A stretch of DNA of 64,000 nt, taken from NCBI GenBank assembly GCA_964019425.1, contig OZ025787.1, positions 992,001 to 1,056,000 on the forward strand, read 5' to 3'. Below are positions 34,691 to 43,962 of the stretch, piece by piece; position 1 is the first letter of the stretch, and each line of letters opens with the position of its first letter. A program made the position numbers and the translations under genes. The DNA is from Flectonema sp. DT1601 (taxonomy: Eukaryota; Euglenozoa; Diplonemea; Diplonemida; Diplonemidae). The notes under the pieces were generated by a model, which ran no database searches, was not told where the DNA came from, and saw only the letters and a list, made by a program, of their open reading frames with translations.

Positions 34691-35107
34691 TCAAAGCATA
34701 AATTTAACTCTGCAATTCTTTGTGGTGTTGTTCATGACGCAGTGATCACATGTAATTGGTAATTGCCATTTTTGGTTTGCCTTCAATAAACGTTCCCTTT
34801 TTAGAGCAATCTTGTTTGTCGGTGGGATTGTCATCATGGTGACGACCATGTGTTGGTGCAGCTGCTGAAAGGTGCTGCAAGAATCCGCAAGGGTTCCGAA
34901 GTACGCAACACCCTCTCTCGAGATTTGATTTATGTAACTGTGAACCATAGCATCGTTGTAGGTCTTTGCTGTACCTCCCATGTTTGCTCTTACTAATGGA
35001 GTTCCTGGCAGATCACTGATCCACTTTAGTACTGCGCGGGTCAACGGTGACGAGTTGCTGACGAATCTTCCCTCCTTTGGGAGACTGTCGACAGTGAGGC
35101 ATCTCAT
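34691..35107 (-). CDS. Unknown 138-aa protein
   Basis: A single-exon frame starting at ATG 35107, with protein-like composition throughout (LPKEGRFVSNSSPLTRAVLKW, then a helical middle and a Cys-containing C-terminus CDHCVMNNTTKNC). No transmembrane segment or known motif was recognised. A strong acceptor, CCTCTTTTCAG, sits 30 bases upstream of the ATG. The stop codon of the preceding gene fragment is only 86 bases above, so the two genes are packed head to tail. Joining it in frame to the upstream exon would cross that stop, which is why I keep it separate. Confidence 0.6.
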   Translation of the reverse strand: MRCLTVDSLPKEGRFVSNSSPLTRAVLKWISDLPGTPLVRANMGGTAKTYNDAMVHSYINQISREGVAYFGTLADSCSTFQQLHQHMVVTMMTIPPTNKIALKRERLLKANQKWQLPITCDHCVMNNTTKNCRVKFML

Positions 35108-35137
35108 TTTCTTGAAAAAAAGGGGCGGGAAATGGGA

Positions 35138-35150
35138 CTGAAAAGAGGGG
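35138..35150 (-). promoter_or_regulatory. Probable trans- or cis-splice acceptor before the 138-aa gene
   Basis: CCTCTTTTCAG with the AG at 35139-35138, located 55 bases after the previous gene's TGA and 30 bases before the next ATG. So short an intercistronic space leaves little room for a separate promoter. Confidence 0.45.
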
Positions 35151-35192
35151 GAAATGATGTGATTAAACTGAAACTACTTCTATCCTCACACT

Positions 35193-35530
35193 TCAATTGC
35201 GACGAAGAATCCTGGTTCCAAGTGAGCCACTTCTGGTAAGCAGGACTGGCGACGCAGGATGAACCGAGAGCTGACTTAAGGTGTCTGAGTGGTCGCTCAT
35301 CAGATCCCACAAAGGGTGTCGGTTCATCTAGACAACAGGACGGTGGCCATGGAAGTCGGCATCCGATAATGAGTGTGTAACAACTCACCTGCCGAATGAA
35401 CCGGTCCCGAAAATAGAAGGAATTGGTGAGAGCCTTTCTGGAGCTTGAGACTGAATAAAGAAAATAATTTAATTAAATAATAAAATAATTCACCGGGCGC
35501 CTCTGCAGTTGCTGATATGGCTAAGTACAC
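35193..35530 (-). CDS. Three-exon gene fragment, 5' end unresolved
   Basis: Exons at about 35530-35494, 35450-35389 and 35327-35193 join in phase through introns of 43 bp (GTGAAT...TTCAG) and 61 bp (GTGAGT...TCTAG). The joined product reads ...SSSRKALTNSFYFRDRFIRQ, then MNRHPLWDLMSDHSDTLSQL..., and ends RILRRN at a TGA (35195-35193). It contains several SxS/RxxS patches like kinase targets. No ATG is found upstream before the next gene, so the start may be the Met of the third exon, directly after the TCTAG acceptor, or an exon not identified. The 617-aa gene just upstream could also extend into it by alternative splicing. I do not recognise the product. Confidence 0.4.
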
Positions 35531-35845
35531 GTAATATTACAACAGCCTCCGCAAATAAAAAACAGAAAAGAAAAAAACGAAAGAAAACGACTAGATTTTT
35601 TTTTTTTTTCGAACAATGCTGCCGTCCGTTTGATTATTTTGGCCTTTGCCCGAAAAAAAAAAAACGCCAAAAAAAAAAAGAAGAAGAAGAACAACAATTG
35701 CTTGAAGAGAGTGTTACAATAAAAAAAATTAAAAAAAACGTCTGATATCAACAAAAGAAGAATATACCGATTGTGAGTAGTATACAAGAAACGTGCTGAC
35801 TTGGAAGGAAGCAGAAAGACTGGTGTGTGTAACTAATGATTTAAA

Positions 35846-37699
35846 CTATGAGTTTGGTATCATTTGAATAGGAGAAGCACCAGGTGAAGGGAAATCTATT
35901 TCAGTCCTGTTGTCATCATTGCTGTGTAAAGACATGTCATCCCGCAATGGCTTTATAGGCGACGGGGTGTATTTTCGAGCACGTGAAAATGCTCTCCCCG
36001 GAGATGACGTGGCCGACACACAACTACGAGGTGATTGTGAGTGAGATCGAGAATGAGACTTTCTGTAATTGACAGAGTTCACTCTCATTTCTACAGCACC
36101 AAGTCGGAGATCCAACATAGAAAGTCCTTCTCGAAGTAGTTCAGCAGTTACAACTTGAGCAGTCGCAATTTCCTCAAATAATACAGGGCTGGTACTTTTT
36201 TTAAATTGTGGAACACCCGTCCGTCGTATTGACGGGGTCATCGGCACACTTTTACTTCTCACACTCACACTAGACACGTGTGATTCCCTATTGAAACTAC
36301 TAACGTGATTCCCTTGCAGTATCATAGGATGGAACGTACAATTTCTATCATTGTCGACATCCCTTGCAGACGGTTCCTGAGACACGTGAGTTTTCTTTAG
36401 TTTGTATAAGCGAACCCAGGGATCGTTTTCAACGTAGCTCGGTCCTCGTAAACTCGCTTCTTGCTCGACTATTTTTCTTACAAATCCTTGTTTATGACAT
36501 ATATGATCTTGACCTCTTTCATAAACGTCGGGTTCTCCAGTTGGTTTCCATATCTTTTTAGGCGGCGGTTGAAATTGTTCCTTTTCTTTTAAACGCGAAA
36601 GACGATCTTTCCTCTGAGACGCATCACAATACAATTCATTTATTCTACTCATCTCCGCTTGTTTTGTTTTCTTGGGAGTTGGTTTAGCTGGTTGCCGACG
36701 GGTTTTTATTTTTTCGGCGCCCTTAGAGCACCATTCTTCTATATGCCGTTGACGGGTTCTGGGTGTTGTTGGGGATTTATCATTTATGCAAGGAGAGAAT
36801 GTATAAGGAGAATAAGTTGACTGATAATTCTCACCACTTGAATACTGTGGATTTACTGGTGGAGGAGAGTTACTTTCTGACGGTACAGATTTCGATCTCG
36901 GAGAGGAGTCGCTGACAGCTTCTCTGTGCCTGCGAAGAGACTGCTCCCGTAGGGCTTGTTGCCATGAGTACTTGGATCCCCTTACTTTTCCAACACAAAA
37001 TTTAAAAGTTCTAACAGCCATATTCTCTGGTAATGAAAGTGGTAACCATTCCGTGGCCATACTTCTCGCTAAGTCAATAGTACTTAAAGCTTTTTGACTG
37101 TGACACTTTATCCAATCATCTTCACCAGGATTCTGAACTTCAGACGTATAACAATCCCACAAGACTGGATCCTTTGATGGGTCACAGAAAGCAGTTGACA
37201 GTAAGAAGGCAGAAATATGAACTGGAGCTTCAAAGCAGATTATCAGAGGAGCACATGCCGCATCACACCATCTTGTGTATGGTGAATTGTCTATTATGTT
37301 TGAAGGACATTCGTCTGGTGCGCAATCACCCCCCGGGTTTGTTATAATAGTTAGTTTTTGAGAAAGGTTTAGAACTCTATTGTTAGCTCCTTTAAATTGA
37401 ATTGATCCCAAGTGAACTGCTGGTAATCCGAAGGGTTCCCAATCGAATCCGTCAAGACGCTGTCTTTCTCCAAATTTTAGAATCTTTATAGTCTTTTTTG
37501 GTGGTTTCTTTTTAAACCGTCTCGTAGACTTTACCGTAGACGTTGTTTGACGAGCTCGTCGAGGTTGTAGTTCGTCGCTAGAAGTCAACGTTGAGAAAGA
37601 TGAACTGCTCGTTGTTATGGTACTTTCAGAATCCCAAACATCATCATATCGATAACACGAAGTAGACTGGCGGGTTGACAACCCCCATCGGGATTTCAT
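35846..37699 (-). CDS. Discoidin-like domain protein, probably ciliary/cytoskeletal
   Basis: A 617-aa single-exon frame. Residues 95-245 form a galactose-binding-like (F5/8 C, discoidin) beta-sandwich, recognisable by NIIDNSPYTRWCDA, LIICFEAPVHISAFLLS and the closing VRTFKFCVG. A long Ser/Pro/Arg-rich linker follows. Two short motifs, INELYCDASQRKDRLSRLKEKE (353-374, hydrophilic helix) and CTFHPMI (454-460), resemble the 'LY.DA..R..RL..L' and 'CTF.P.I' signatures common in flagellum-associated proteins. There is no signal peptide, so it is cytoplasmic. Role at the cilium or cytoskeleton is inference. A TTGACAG acceptor lies 6 bases upstream of the ATG at 37699. Confidence 0.75.
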   Translation of the reverse strand: MKSRWGLSTRQSTSCYRYDDVWDSESTITTSSSSFSTLTSSDELQPRRARQTTSTVKSTRRFKKKPPKKTIKILKFGERQRLDGFDWEPFGLPAVHLGSIQFKGANNRVLNLSQKLTIITNPGGDCAPDECPSNIIDNSPYTRWCDAACAPLIICFEAPVHISAFLLSTAFCDPSKDPVLWDCYTSEVQNPGEDDWIKCHSQKALSTIDLARSMATEWLPLSLPENMAVRTFKFCVGKVRGSKYSWQQALREQSLRRHREAVSDSSPRSKSVPSESNSPPPVNPQYSSGENYQSTYSPYTFSPCINDKSPTTPRTRQRHIEEWCSKGAEKIKTRRQPAKPTPKKTKQAEMSRINELYCDASQRKDRLSRLKEKEQFQPPPKKIWKPTGEPDVYERGQDHICHKQGFVRKIVEQEASLRGPSYVENDPWVRLYKLKKTHVSQEPSARDVDNDRNCTFHPMILQGNHVSSFNRESHVSSVSVRSKSVPMTPSIRRTGVPQFKKSTSPVLFEEIATAQVVTAELLREGLSMLDLRLGAVEMRVNSVNYRKSHSRSHSQSPRSCVSATSSPGRAFSRARKYTPSPIKPLRDDMSLHSNDDNRTEIDFPSPGASPIQMIPNS

Positions 37700-38071
37700 G
37701 AAGGTCTGTCAACAATGAATTTAAACACGAATTAAACACGACCAGATATTTACATAACTTCCTTAAAAACTTGACCAGTCATCATGTGATCTTCTCAGCT
37801 GTTAAAAGAATAAATTGTAAACTACCCCAGGTGGTGGTAAAAGTACTCACTTTTTCAATATTTTTTGATATTCTGATCGTAAATATATTTTCCTTTTTAC
37901 AAAAAACAGTAGTCTCAAATGACCACTCACAATGTAATAAAAAGATAACCACAATAAAAATGGTTTCCTAACTGACTTACGACTGCCAGTAGCAGTACTT
38001 GGAAAGGTTCATCTTCCACTTTCAACGTTAACAAACTCCGTAACAAATTCACTTACTGAACAACGATAGCT
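37700..38071. other. Short intergenic region
   Basis: About 370 bp without a supported gene; nothing notable beyond the acceptor-like TTGACAG (AG at 37707-37706). Confidence 0.5.
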
Positions 38072-38329
38072 CTATACAGGTTTTGTGTCTGCGAGACCAA
38101 ACGGCACTGCAGGCACAGCACTTTTCTCATTTCCTTTTCTACTCTTCTGCTTCAGTCCTGATGCTCTTAAGATTCTGCCTCCAAACATGTGTTCCTTCAG
38201 CCAAGCAGCTTCCTCAACCCTATCACTTTGGATTAATAAAGCTGTTTTTTCATTTTTCTTATTCAAGGCGACAACTTCTAAGTTGTGTGGTTGCGGCGCC
38301 TTTGTTTTTAGAGGATTCGATTTTCCCAT
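38072..38329 (-). CDS. Small basic protein, unknown
   Basis: An 85-aa frame from ATG 38329. It begins MGKSNPLKTKAPQPHN, continues with an acidic helix around 20-48 (LNKKNEKTALLIQSDRVEEAA), and ends in a basic stretch (RASGLKQKSRKGNEK) before a hydrophobic tail. Basic and acidic patches with 'KxKxRKG' recall small nucleolar or ribosome-associated proteins, but nothing specific is recognised. The region upstream is a poly-A tract on the coding strand, with an ATTAATTCAG acceptor-like site 20 bases above. It could be a real short gene, as the composition differs from the flanking A/T repeats. Confidence 0.5.
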   Translation of the reverse strand: MGKSNPLKTKAPQPHNLEVVALNKKNEKTALLIQSDRVEEAAWLKEHMFGGRILRASGLKQKSRKGNEKSAVPAVPFGLADTKPV

Positions 38330-40107
38330 TTTTTTTTTTTTTTTTTTGCTGAATTAATTTATTTGCTGAGTTGTGAATAAGGAATACTGACGAAGTTAAA
38401 TTAACATACATACACAGCTGGTCTACTTTTTTTTTTTTTTTTCTATTTGGCTTTTCGTTTCTCTTTTTTTTTTTTTTTTTTTTTCCTCAGCATAGCTAAG
38501 GGTGGAGCTGGCGCAGAACTTATGAATCAGATGTTGAATTATTGAGCTTACAGTTTTGTGATGCAATGCAACGCTAGCGCTCAAACATGCAACGCCGTTA
38601 GTGTAGTTGTTAGACGTTGAAAAACAAAATAATTTTTTTTTTTTTTTTTTTTTTTTTTCCCCATCTCGAAACACATGTTTTGCGAGCGAAAGAGAATTGC
38701 GGCACCTTTGCTTTATTGGTTTGTTTCCAGTTGGGCACAAACAAAAACAAAGTGTGAGAATTATTCAGTGAGGTGCCGATTTTTTTTTTTTTTTTCTCAG
38801 ATCGGTTTACTCATGGCTGCTATCGCTTTATAAATCTTCCTTTGGAATAGGGGGTTTTAATATTAAGGCCGCGATCGAAAAAAAAGAAAAACCAGAAGTC
38901 GATTAAGGTTGCTTCCGACATTTTCAGATGACAGTCAAACGCGATGTAAGTAAATATGTATCACGCAACCATGAACCGACGTTAGTAGCACACGTAAAGC
39001 AGGTTTATGTGCGCTACTAACGTTCTCTTTACCTCAATAAGGTTTTCAATTGTAAATAAGAAATAAATAATATTATAAAAATTAAAAGGATTTTCCACGT
39101 ACTTTATTTTATTTTATTTTATTTTTTATATTTCATAATTTTACTAAATGACAGGAGTCAGCTCTTCAATTTAAATCGAAAAAGTTAACTATTAGTAATT
39201 TACGAGACAGTAGAGAGGTAATGTTAGTATGGGTAAACACACTGCAAAACGTCAAAGGGGGAAAAAAAAAAAAAAGTCGATTTATACATTCGTTCGTAAA
39301 GTCTGGATAAGAGACACGAGAGAGGGAGAGTTCGTAAAAAATTAAGTAATTTCTTAATCAAATCGTAAACAGGCGCAACTACAAATGTCTTTTCAACGGT
39401 TTTCCTATTTCTTTTAATTTCCGAGCTCACAGAAAAAAGAAAAACTATTTTAAAAAAAAAGAGAGAAATACAGATGGATATGCCAAATCTTATCATCAGC
39501 GCGATGCCGCAGAGGGAATCGAACTTGGCATCCGATTGGAATGCGGCGTGCATGCACGCTTTAAACCAACCGATTCTAAGTTATAATAGTGAAAGTGTAC
39601 AGCAAAAGAAAGTTAGCAACTCTCAGGTTAATTACGTCACATGGTCCGTCATGACACGCCACACAAAAGTTTTATACTCGTATAATTGTATTATTTTATT
39701 TATTTATTTTTATCACTGTCTTCCGTTGTTCTTGTTCACATTATGAGGGAAATAAAACTATCGACAAACATGTAGGAACGTTTACTGCAGAAAAGTGTAC
39801 GCCCTCAACTAAAGTACTTTAAAAAGGAATACTGCAAGTTGCCTGCGTTTGATCAGCTGCGAAGGAAACAAGGCGAAGCGTGAATTTTAATTTATTTTTA
39901 TTTTTATCTGCAAACATTTGCGAACGATAATTTAATTGAAGAACTAATATAAAGAATCGTTTAAAAAAAAAAAAAAGGGAAAGGGAAAGGGAAAGGAAAG
40001 GAAAGAAATAAGTTGGATACTTCTCTCAGTTTCACAACTGATGTCCTCTACGAATGATGAAGTTCGAGAAGGTTAGAAAACCATAAACAGAACAACAACT
40101 AGACTCC
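38330..40107. other. Intergenic, homopolymer-rich; 14-bp palindrome at 39546
   Basis: No supported gene. It contains several T/A runs, a (TTTTA)n stretch at about 39102-39130, and a perfect palindrome GCGTGCATGCACGC at 39546-39559. Just beside the palindrome, the minus strand reads GTTCGATTCCC, like a Pol III B box, but no tRNA fold could be completed. Confidence 0.5.
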
Positions 40108-41715
40108 TTACTTGGTATCTCTTAATAGTCTGCGAAGGATCTTCCCACTGGCTGACTTTGGGATGGCATCAATGAAAGTAACCTTCGCGATTCTTTTATA
40201 TTCGGTTACCTTACCATCGAGGTAGTGTTTAATGTCTTCACCCGTCGCCTCAGTATCTTTCTTCAATACAATGTATGCGTGAGGAAGTTCTGTCGCACGC
40301 TCATCCTTCATTGAGACAACTGCGCAATCAGCCACAGCTGGGTGGGTTAGGAGGATGCCCTCAAGTTCAGCAGGAGCTACTTGAAATCCTTTTACTTTTA
40401 TTAGTTCTTTGATTCTGTCTACGACGAAATAGTTTTCATTGGCGTCGTATTCGAAGATGTCACCAGTCTTTAACCATTCACCATCCATTGTTGAATCAGT
40501 CGCTTCTTTGTTATTAAAGTATCCCTTCATTACTTGAGGTCCTCGGACGTATAATTCTCCTGGTGAGTTGGGACCACATTCCTTTCCAGTATCGATGTCG
40601 ACTAGTTTTAGGTCTGTGGCTGGTAGGGCTTTTCCACATGATCCGAAAACAATATCTTCTTTTGACCCCTCGACCATCTTCTTAGAAGGCTGGACTGTTG
40701 CCGCAGGTGATAATTCAGTCATTCCGTAAGCCTGCAATACGTCGATGCCCAAGTCATTTGTTACATTACATTGGAGTTCTGCATCACAAGGTGCCGCAGC
40801 TGTGTAAAGAGTTTTCAATGAAGACAAATCATAATTCTTAACAACAGGTGATTTAGATAAGAAAATCATAATTGGAGGTACGACAGGACAACAAGTAATC
40901 TTCTCGTCTTGAATTGTCGATAAGAAGAGTTCGGGTTCGAACTTTGGAATGGTTACGACCTTAGACCCCAATGCTAAAGGACAAAACCCATTGACAACCA
41001 TTGCATAAATATGAAAGAGAGGAAGAACACACAACACGTTTGTATCCTCAAACATGTTTAAGCGGACATCTTTATCAGGGCAATCAATTAACTGAACTAC
41101 ATTCGCTACTAAATTATAATGTGTAAGCATCACTCCTTTAGGAAGACCTGTTGTTCCACTACTGTAAGGAAGTACAGCAACATCATCATCACTGTTTATT
41201 GGGAATTCTGGTTCTATTATTCCCGTTGATGAATTAATACCAAATGGTTCAGTACCGGCTTCACCCAATACTTTTACTCGGCTTGCTGAAATATTGCAAC
41301 GAGCAGCTGCTTCTAAGGCTGTTTCTTTCAGTGCAGGAATAGTTAAAATAGTATCCGCCTGAGAGTTTTTAACCTGATGAGTTAACTCATCAGCAGTGTA
41401 AGTTGGGTTTGCAGTAGAGACGACGATTCCCTTTGACATCGCACCTAACATCGATATAATAAACTCCGGACAGTTAGGTACTAATAATAGAAGAGTCTTG
41501 CATTCATCCATCTCAAGGGCTTTACCTGCTTCTGATAGACTCGGTCTCAATCTGTCATATGTAACTTCACGGCCTGTTAATCCATCTTTAATAGCTATCT
41601 CTCCAACTCTTGTTTCCCACTTGCCACGTTCTTCTAAAAATGAAGGCAGGCTCATCTTTGGAATGGAAATATCAGCTCCTCTGGTAATACATCTGCGAGA
41701 GACGTTTCTTAACAT
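40108..41715 (-). CDS. 4-coumarate-CoA ligase-like acyl-CoA synthetase
   Basis: A 535-aa single-exon gene of the adenylate-forming (ANL) family. The P-loop-like motif SSGTTGLPKGV is at 185-195, the A5 motif YGMTEL at 330-335, the GDIFEYD motif near 418-424, DRIKELIKVKG at 433-443 and the C-terminal catalytic Lys in PKSASGKILRRL near 519-530. It activates a carboxylic acid to an acyl-AMP and then to the CoA thioester. Motifs fit 4-coumarate/medium-chain ligases, and in a non-plant protist a fatty or aromatic acid substrate is more likely. The N-terminus (MLRNVSRRCITRG) looks like a mitochondrial presequence, and there is no C-terminal SKL. Upstream, a CATCTCTAG acceptor-like site lies 41 bases before the ATG. 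Confidence 0.93.
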   Translation of the reverse strand: MLRNVSRRCITRGADISIPKMSLPSFLEERGKWETRVGEIAIKDGLTGREVTYDRLRPSLSEAGKALEMDECKTLLLLVPNCPEFIISMLGAMSKGIVVSTANPTYTADELTHQVKNSQADTILTIPALKETALEAAARCNISASRVKVLGEAGTEPFGINSSTGIIEPEFPINSDDDVAVLPYSSGTTGLPKGVMLTHYNLVANVVQLIDCPDKDVRLNMFEDTNVLCVLPLFHIYAMVVNGFCPLALGSKVVTIPKFEPELFLSTIQDEKITCCPVVPPIMIFLSKSPVVKNYDLSSLKTLYTAAAPCDAELQCNVTNDLGIDVLQAYGMTELSPAATVQPSKKMVEGSKEDIVFGSCGKALPATDLKLVDIDTGKECGPNSPGELYVRGPQVMKGYFNNKEATDSTMDGEWLKTGDIFEYDANENYFVVDRIKELIKVKGFQVAPAELEGILLTHPAVADCAVVSMKDERATELPHAYIVLKKDTEATGEDIKHYLDGKVTEYKRIAKVTFIDAIPKSASGKILRRLLRDTK

Positions 41716-42098
41716 TTGAAAGGAGGGGGAGGGTTGTCGCAGTGTAAAGCAATCTCCTAGAGATGTGAATTATTATTATGATTGACAATGAATAAGTAAA
41801 AATAAAAATAAATAAGCTGAAGATCCCCATCAATCTACACAACTCTCATCTACTTCCAATAGCAGTGTTTGAGTGTGAGTTTGTGTGTTCATTAATAGTT
41901 TGCTGATAGAAGATTTATTACTAAAAAACTTGTTGTAATACAAAGCGCAACAAAAAAACATGCTGAGCTGGGTATACCTGCTCCCAGTTGATTTAATCCG
42001 AGACGACTAATGTGTGCCTCCAAGTCGGAGACATTTATTTTCAAATGCATCACTGCAGGAATCTGTGAATGTACAACTTACCAAGGTGATAATAAGAT

Positions 42099-42401
42099 TT
42101 ATCTCAGTCCTCCCAAATCATTATTTAATAACCATTCACCTTTTTCAAACATACAACGTTGCATGTCTAGTCTATCTTCTGCTAATCTTGACGTCACAGT
42201 AAATTCAAAGCGGAGAGATCTACGAAACCAGTCCTTGTCAGTCCAGACTAGTTGTTGCTCAGCTTTCTTTAATAGTTTTCGATACAATAGAATAGCATCT
42301 GCTTCTCCTGGGGGTGGACGCCTACTTAAATCAAGTCGAGGCTTAAGAAACTGAGCTGTGTCATAGTCGTGGATAAGACGGAGGACTGAAGATGGTCTCA
42401 T
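42099..42401 (-). CDS. LYR-motif (complex I LYR family) protein
   Basis: A 100-aa protein with the hallmark LYR at 39-41 (AILLYRKLLKKAEQQ), followed by WFRRSLRFEF at 58-67 with the conserved Arg/Phe positions and a helical C-terminus (EKGEWLLNNDLGGLR). LYRM proteins sit in the mitochondrial matrix. They bind acyl carrier protein and help assemble iron-sulfur proteins, respiratory complexes or the mitoribosome. Its length fits the family. Its ATG overlaps the stop of the upstream 86-aa frame in an ATGA, so it may be the second cistron of a bicistronic message or part of a spliced fusion. A possible 5' splice acceptor (AAATAAAACAG) lies 7 bases above its ATG. Which LYRM paralogue this is cannot be told. 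Confidence 0.8.
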   Translation of the reverse strand: MRPSSVLRLIHDYDTAQFLKPRLDLSRRPPPGEADAILLYRKLLKKAEQQLVWTDKDWFRRSLRFEFTVTSRLAEDRLDMQRCMFEKGEWLLNNDLGGLR

Positions 42402-42658
42402 TTTTTTCCTGTTTTATTTATTTTTTTTTTTGTCATGCCTACCAACGATTGATAGTAAGCAGTACACAATTCATACTTTGGAGATTGATGTTCGTATATC
42501 TCAGCTCTTCCGGCAGGGTTAATTTTTCTACCTATTCCGTCACCACCAGCTCTATTTACACGTCCACCCTTTCCCTGAGCATAATAACTCGGTGAAGAAC
42601 CCATCGTACTTGAACTACTACTATGAACTCGACATGCGTAAGTTGTTCTACGAATCAT
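42398..42658 (-). CDS. Small mitochondrial-type protein, unknown
   Basis: An 86-aa frame. The first 20 residues (MIRRTTYACRVHSSSSS) are Arg/Ser-rich without acidic residues, typical of a mitochondrial presequence. A conserved-looking middle follows, rich in Gly/Arg (GKGGRVNRAGGDGIGRK) and then AGRAEIYEHQSPKYELC. The last 13 residues are coded by an A-rich stretch and may be intronic: a GT...ACAG segment here could link this frame to the LYRM gene downstream. As written, it ends in TGA overlapping the LYRM ATG. It could be a partner of the LYRM protein. Confidence 0.55.
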   Translation of the reverse strand: MIRRTTYACRVHSSSSSTMGSSPSYYAQGKGGRVNRAGGDGIGRKINPAGRAEIYEHQSPKYELCTAYYQSLVGMTKKKINKTGKK

Positions 42659-43962
42659 ATTTAGTCTTTATTCTGATTTTAATAAATAAACACCACTAAT
42701 GAAATGCTCCACTAAGACGTTATCACTCACATCGTAATATGTGATATTTATATAGTCTGTGCGGGTGATGACAAACGACATAAAGAAAAGTAAAACTGCT
42801 CGAGAGCTTCTTTCTTCAGTCTCTATTTCTCATATTTGAGTGTTGCTGAAGGAAACAGAAATTAAATTAAGAATGTCTTTACCAATTTATGTCAAATACG
42901 TCAGTAACGTGGAAGAGAAAAGTAAACGCAAGGATACAAAATTGGATGAGAGCAAGAAAAAGGGAACGGCACTAAAACGCCCCATCCCAGAATTTTACAA
43001 AACCCAAAATCTGTAATTTATTTATTCAATAAGAAATTATTTTTTATTTTTTTTTCCTTTTTCTGTTATATATAGGCAACGGCGATAAGGTCATCCGTCG
43101 CTCCTCACTCAGATACCAACTACTGTAAAAACAACTTGATATGCCTGCTTCAGTTCAGTCTCCTCCTTCTTTCCCAAAGCTGAATTAGCATAACAAGAGC
43201 TTCTTCAGAAAATGGATACACAACTACTACTGGCCATTGAACGTACAACACACCGCGCTGTTATTGCGGTAATATTTAGCGCAATGTTGTGAAGCCATAA
43301 ATTGTCATACAGAAACAGCTTCAACAGCAACAGAGAAGTTCCCAGTGCCACAAGGCAGTGGTGGGTTCGAATGATTTCGATTTTTTTTATTTGCAATCTC
43401 AGGCAGTCAGAATACTCCCGTTTGGGAACTATTTGGGAGGGAGGAGCAGGTCAGGCCGCAAGCTGCCGAATTTCAATACGGAAACAAGAAAAAAAAAAGA
43501 AAATCGCAATACTCGGCCCCAAGCAGTGAACAAAACTCCCAACGTAGTAGTATTGCGCTAACCAGAACATAAAGTACTAAACTAACAGGAAAGGACAGAC
43601 AGATGTTTTTTTTTTTTTTTTTTTCCCCTCCTTTTCTCTTACGATTGCCCCAATGCCTCCCATAAAAAAAAAGAAAGAAAAGAATTATCTTCACTAGAAA
43701 ACACAAATCTTTTTTTTTTTTTTTTTGTATTTGAAAGAACAGCAAAGTCCACATCAACAAGAATGGATTGCGTTGTTATTTCGGTATTTGAAAAAAAAAA
43801 AAAAAAAAAAAAAGATTCATTTAATAACAGTTGCTACTATGGGACAGATCAAGGAGTCTCCAACAGCTTATGATTGTTGCCAATTATGTTCGACCATCTT
43901 CAAACATAAAATGTATAAGACAATACGGTGTATACTTTTAATTGGTTTGTACGAATAATAAT
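42659..43962. other. Intergenic region without a recognised gene
   Basis: About 1.3 kb with A/T runs around 43604, 43708 and 43788. The acceptor-like AAAATCAG (AG at 42674-42673) lies 14 bases upstream of the 86-aa gene. No RNA gene recognised. Confidence 0.45.

Noticed and set aside
35104-35388. Alternative reading of the third exon beginning DEPTPFVGSD
   Set aside because: It needs exon 2 in a less protein-like frame and gives no consistent phase into a downstream exon.
39470-39560. tRNA gene on the minus strand
   Set aside because: The T-loop-like GTTCGATTC is present, but the T-stem does not pair, position 33 is not U and no acceptor stem forms.
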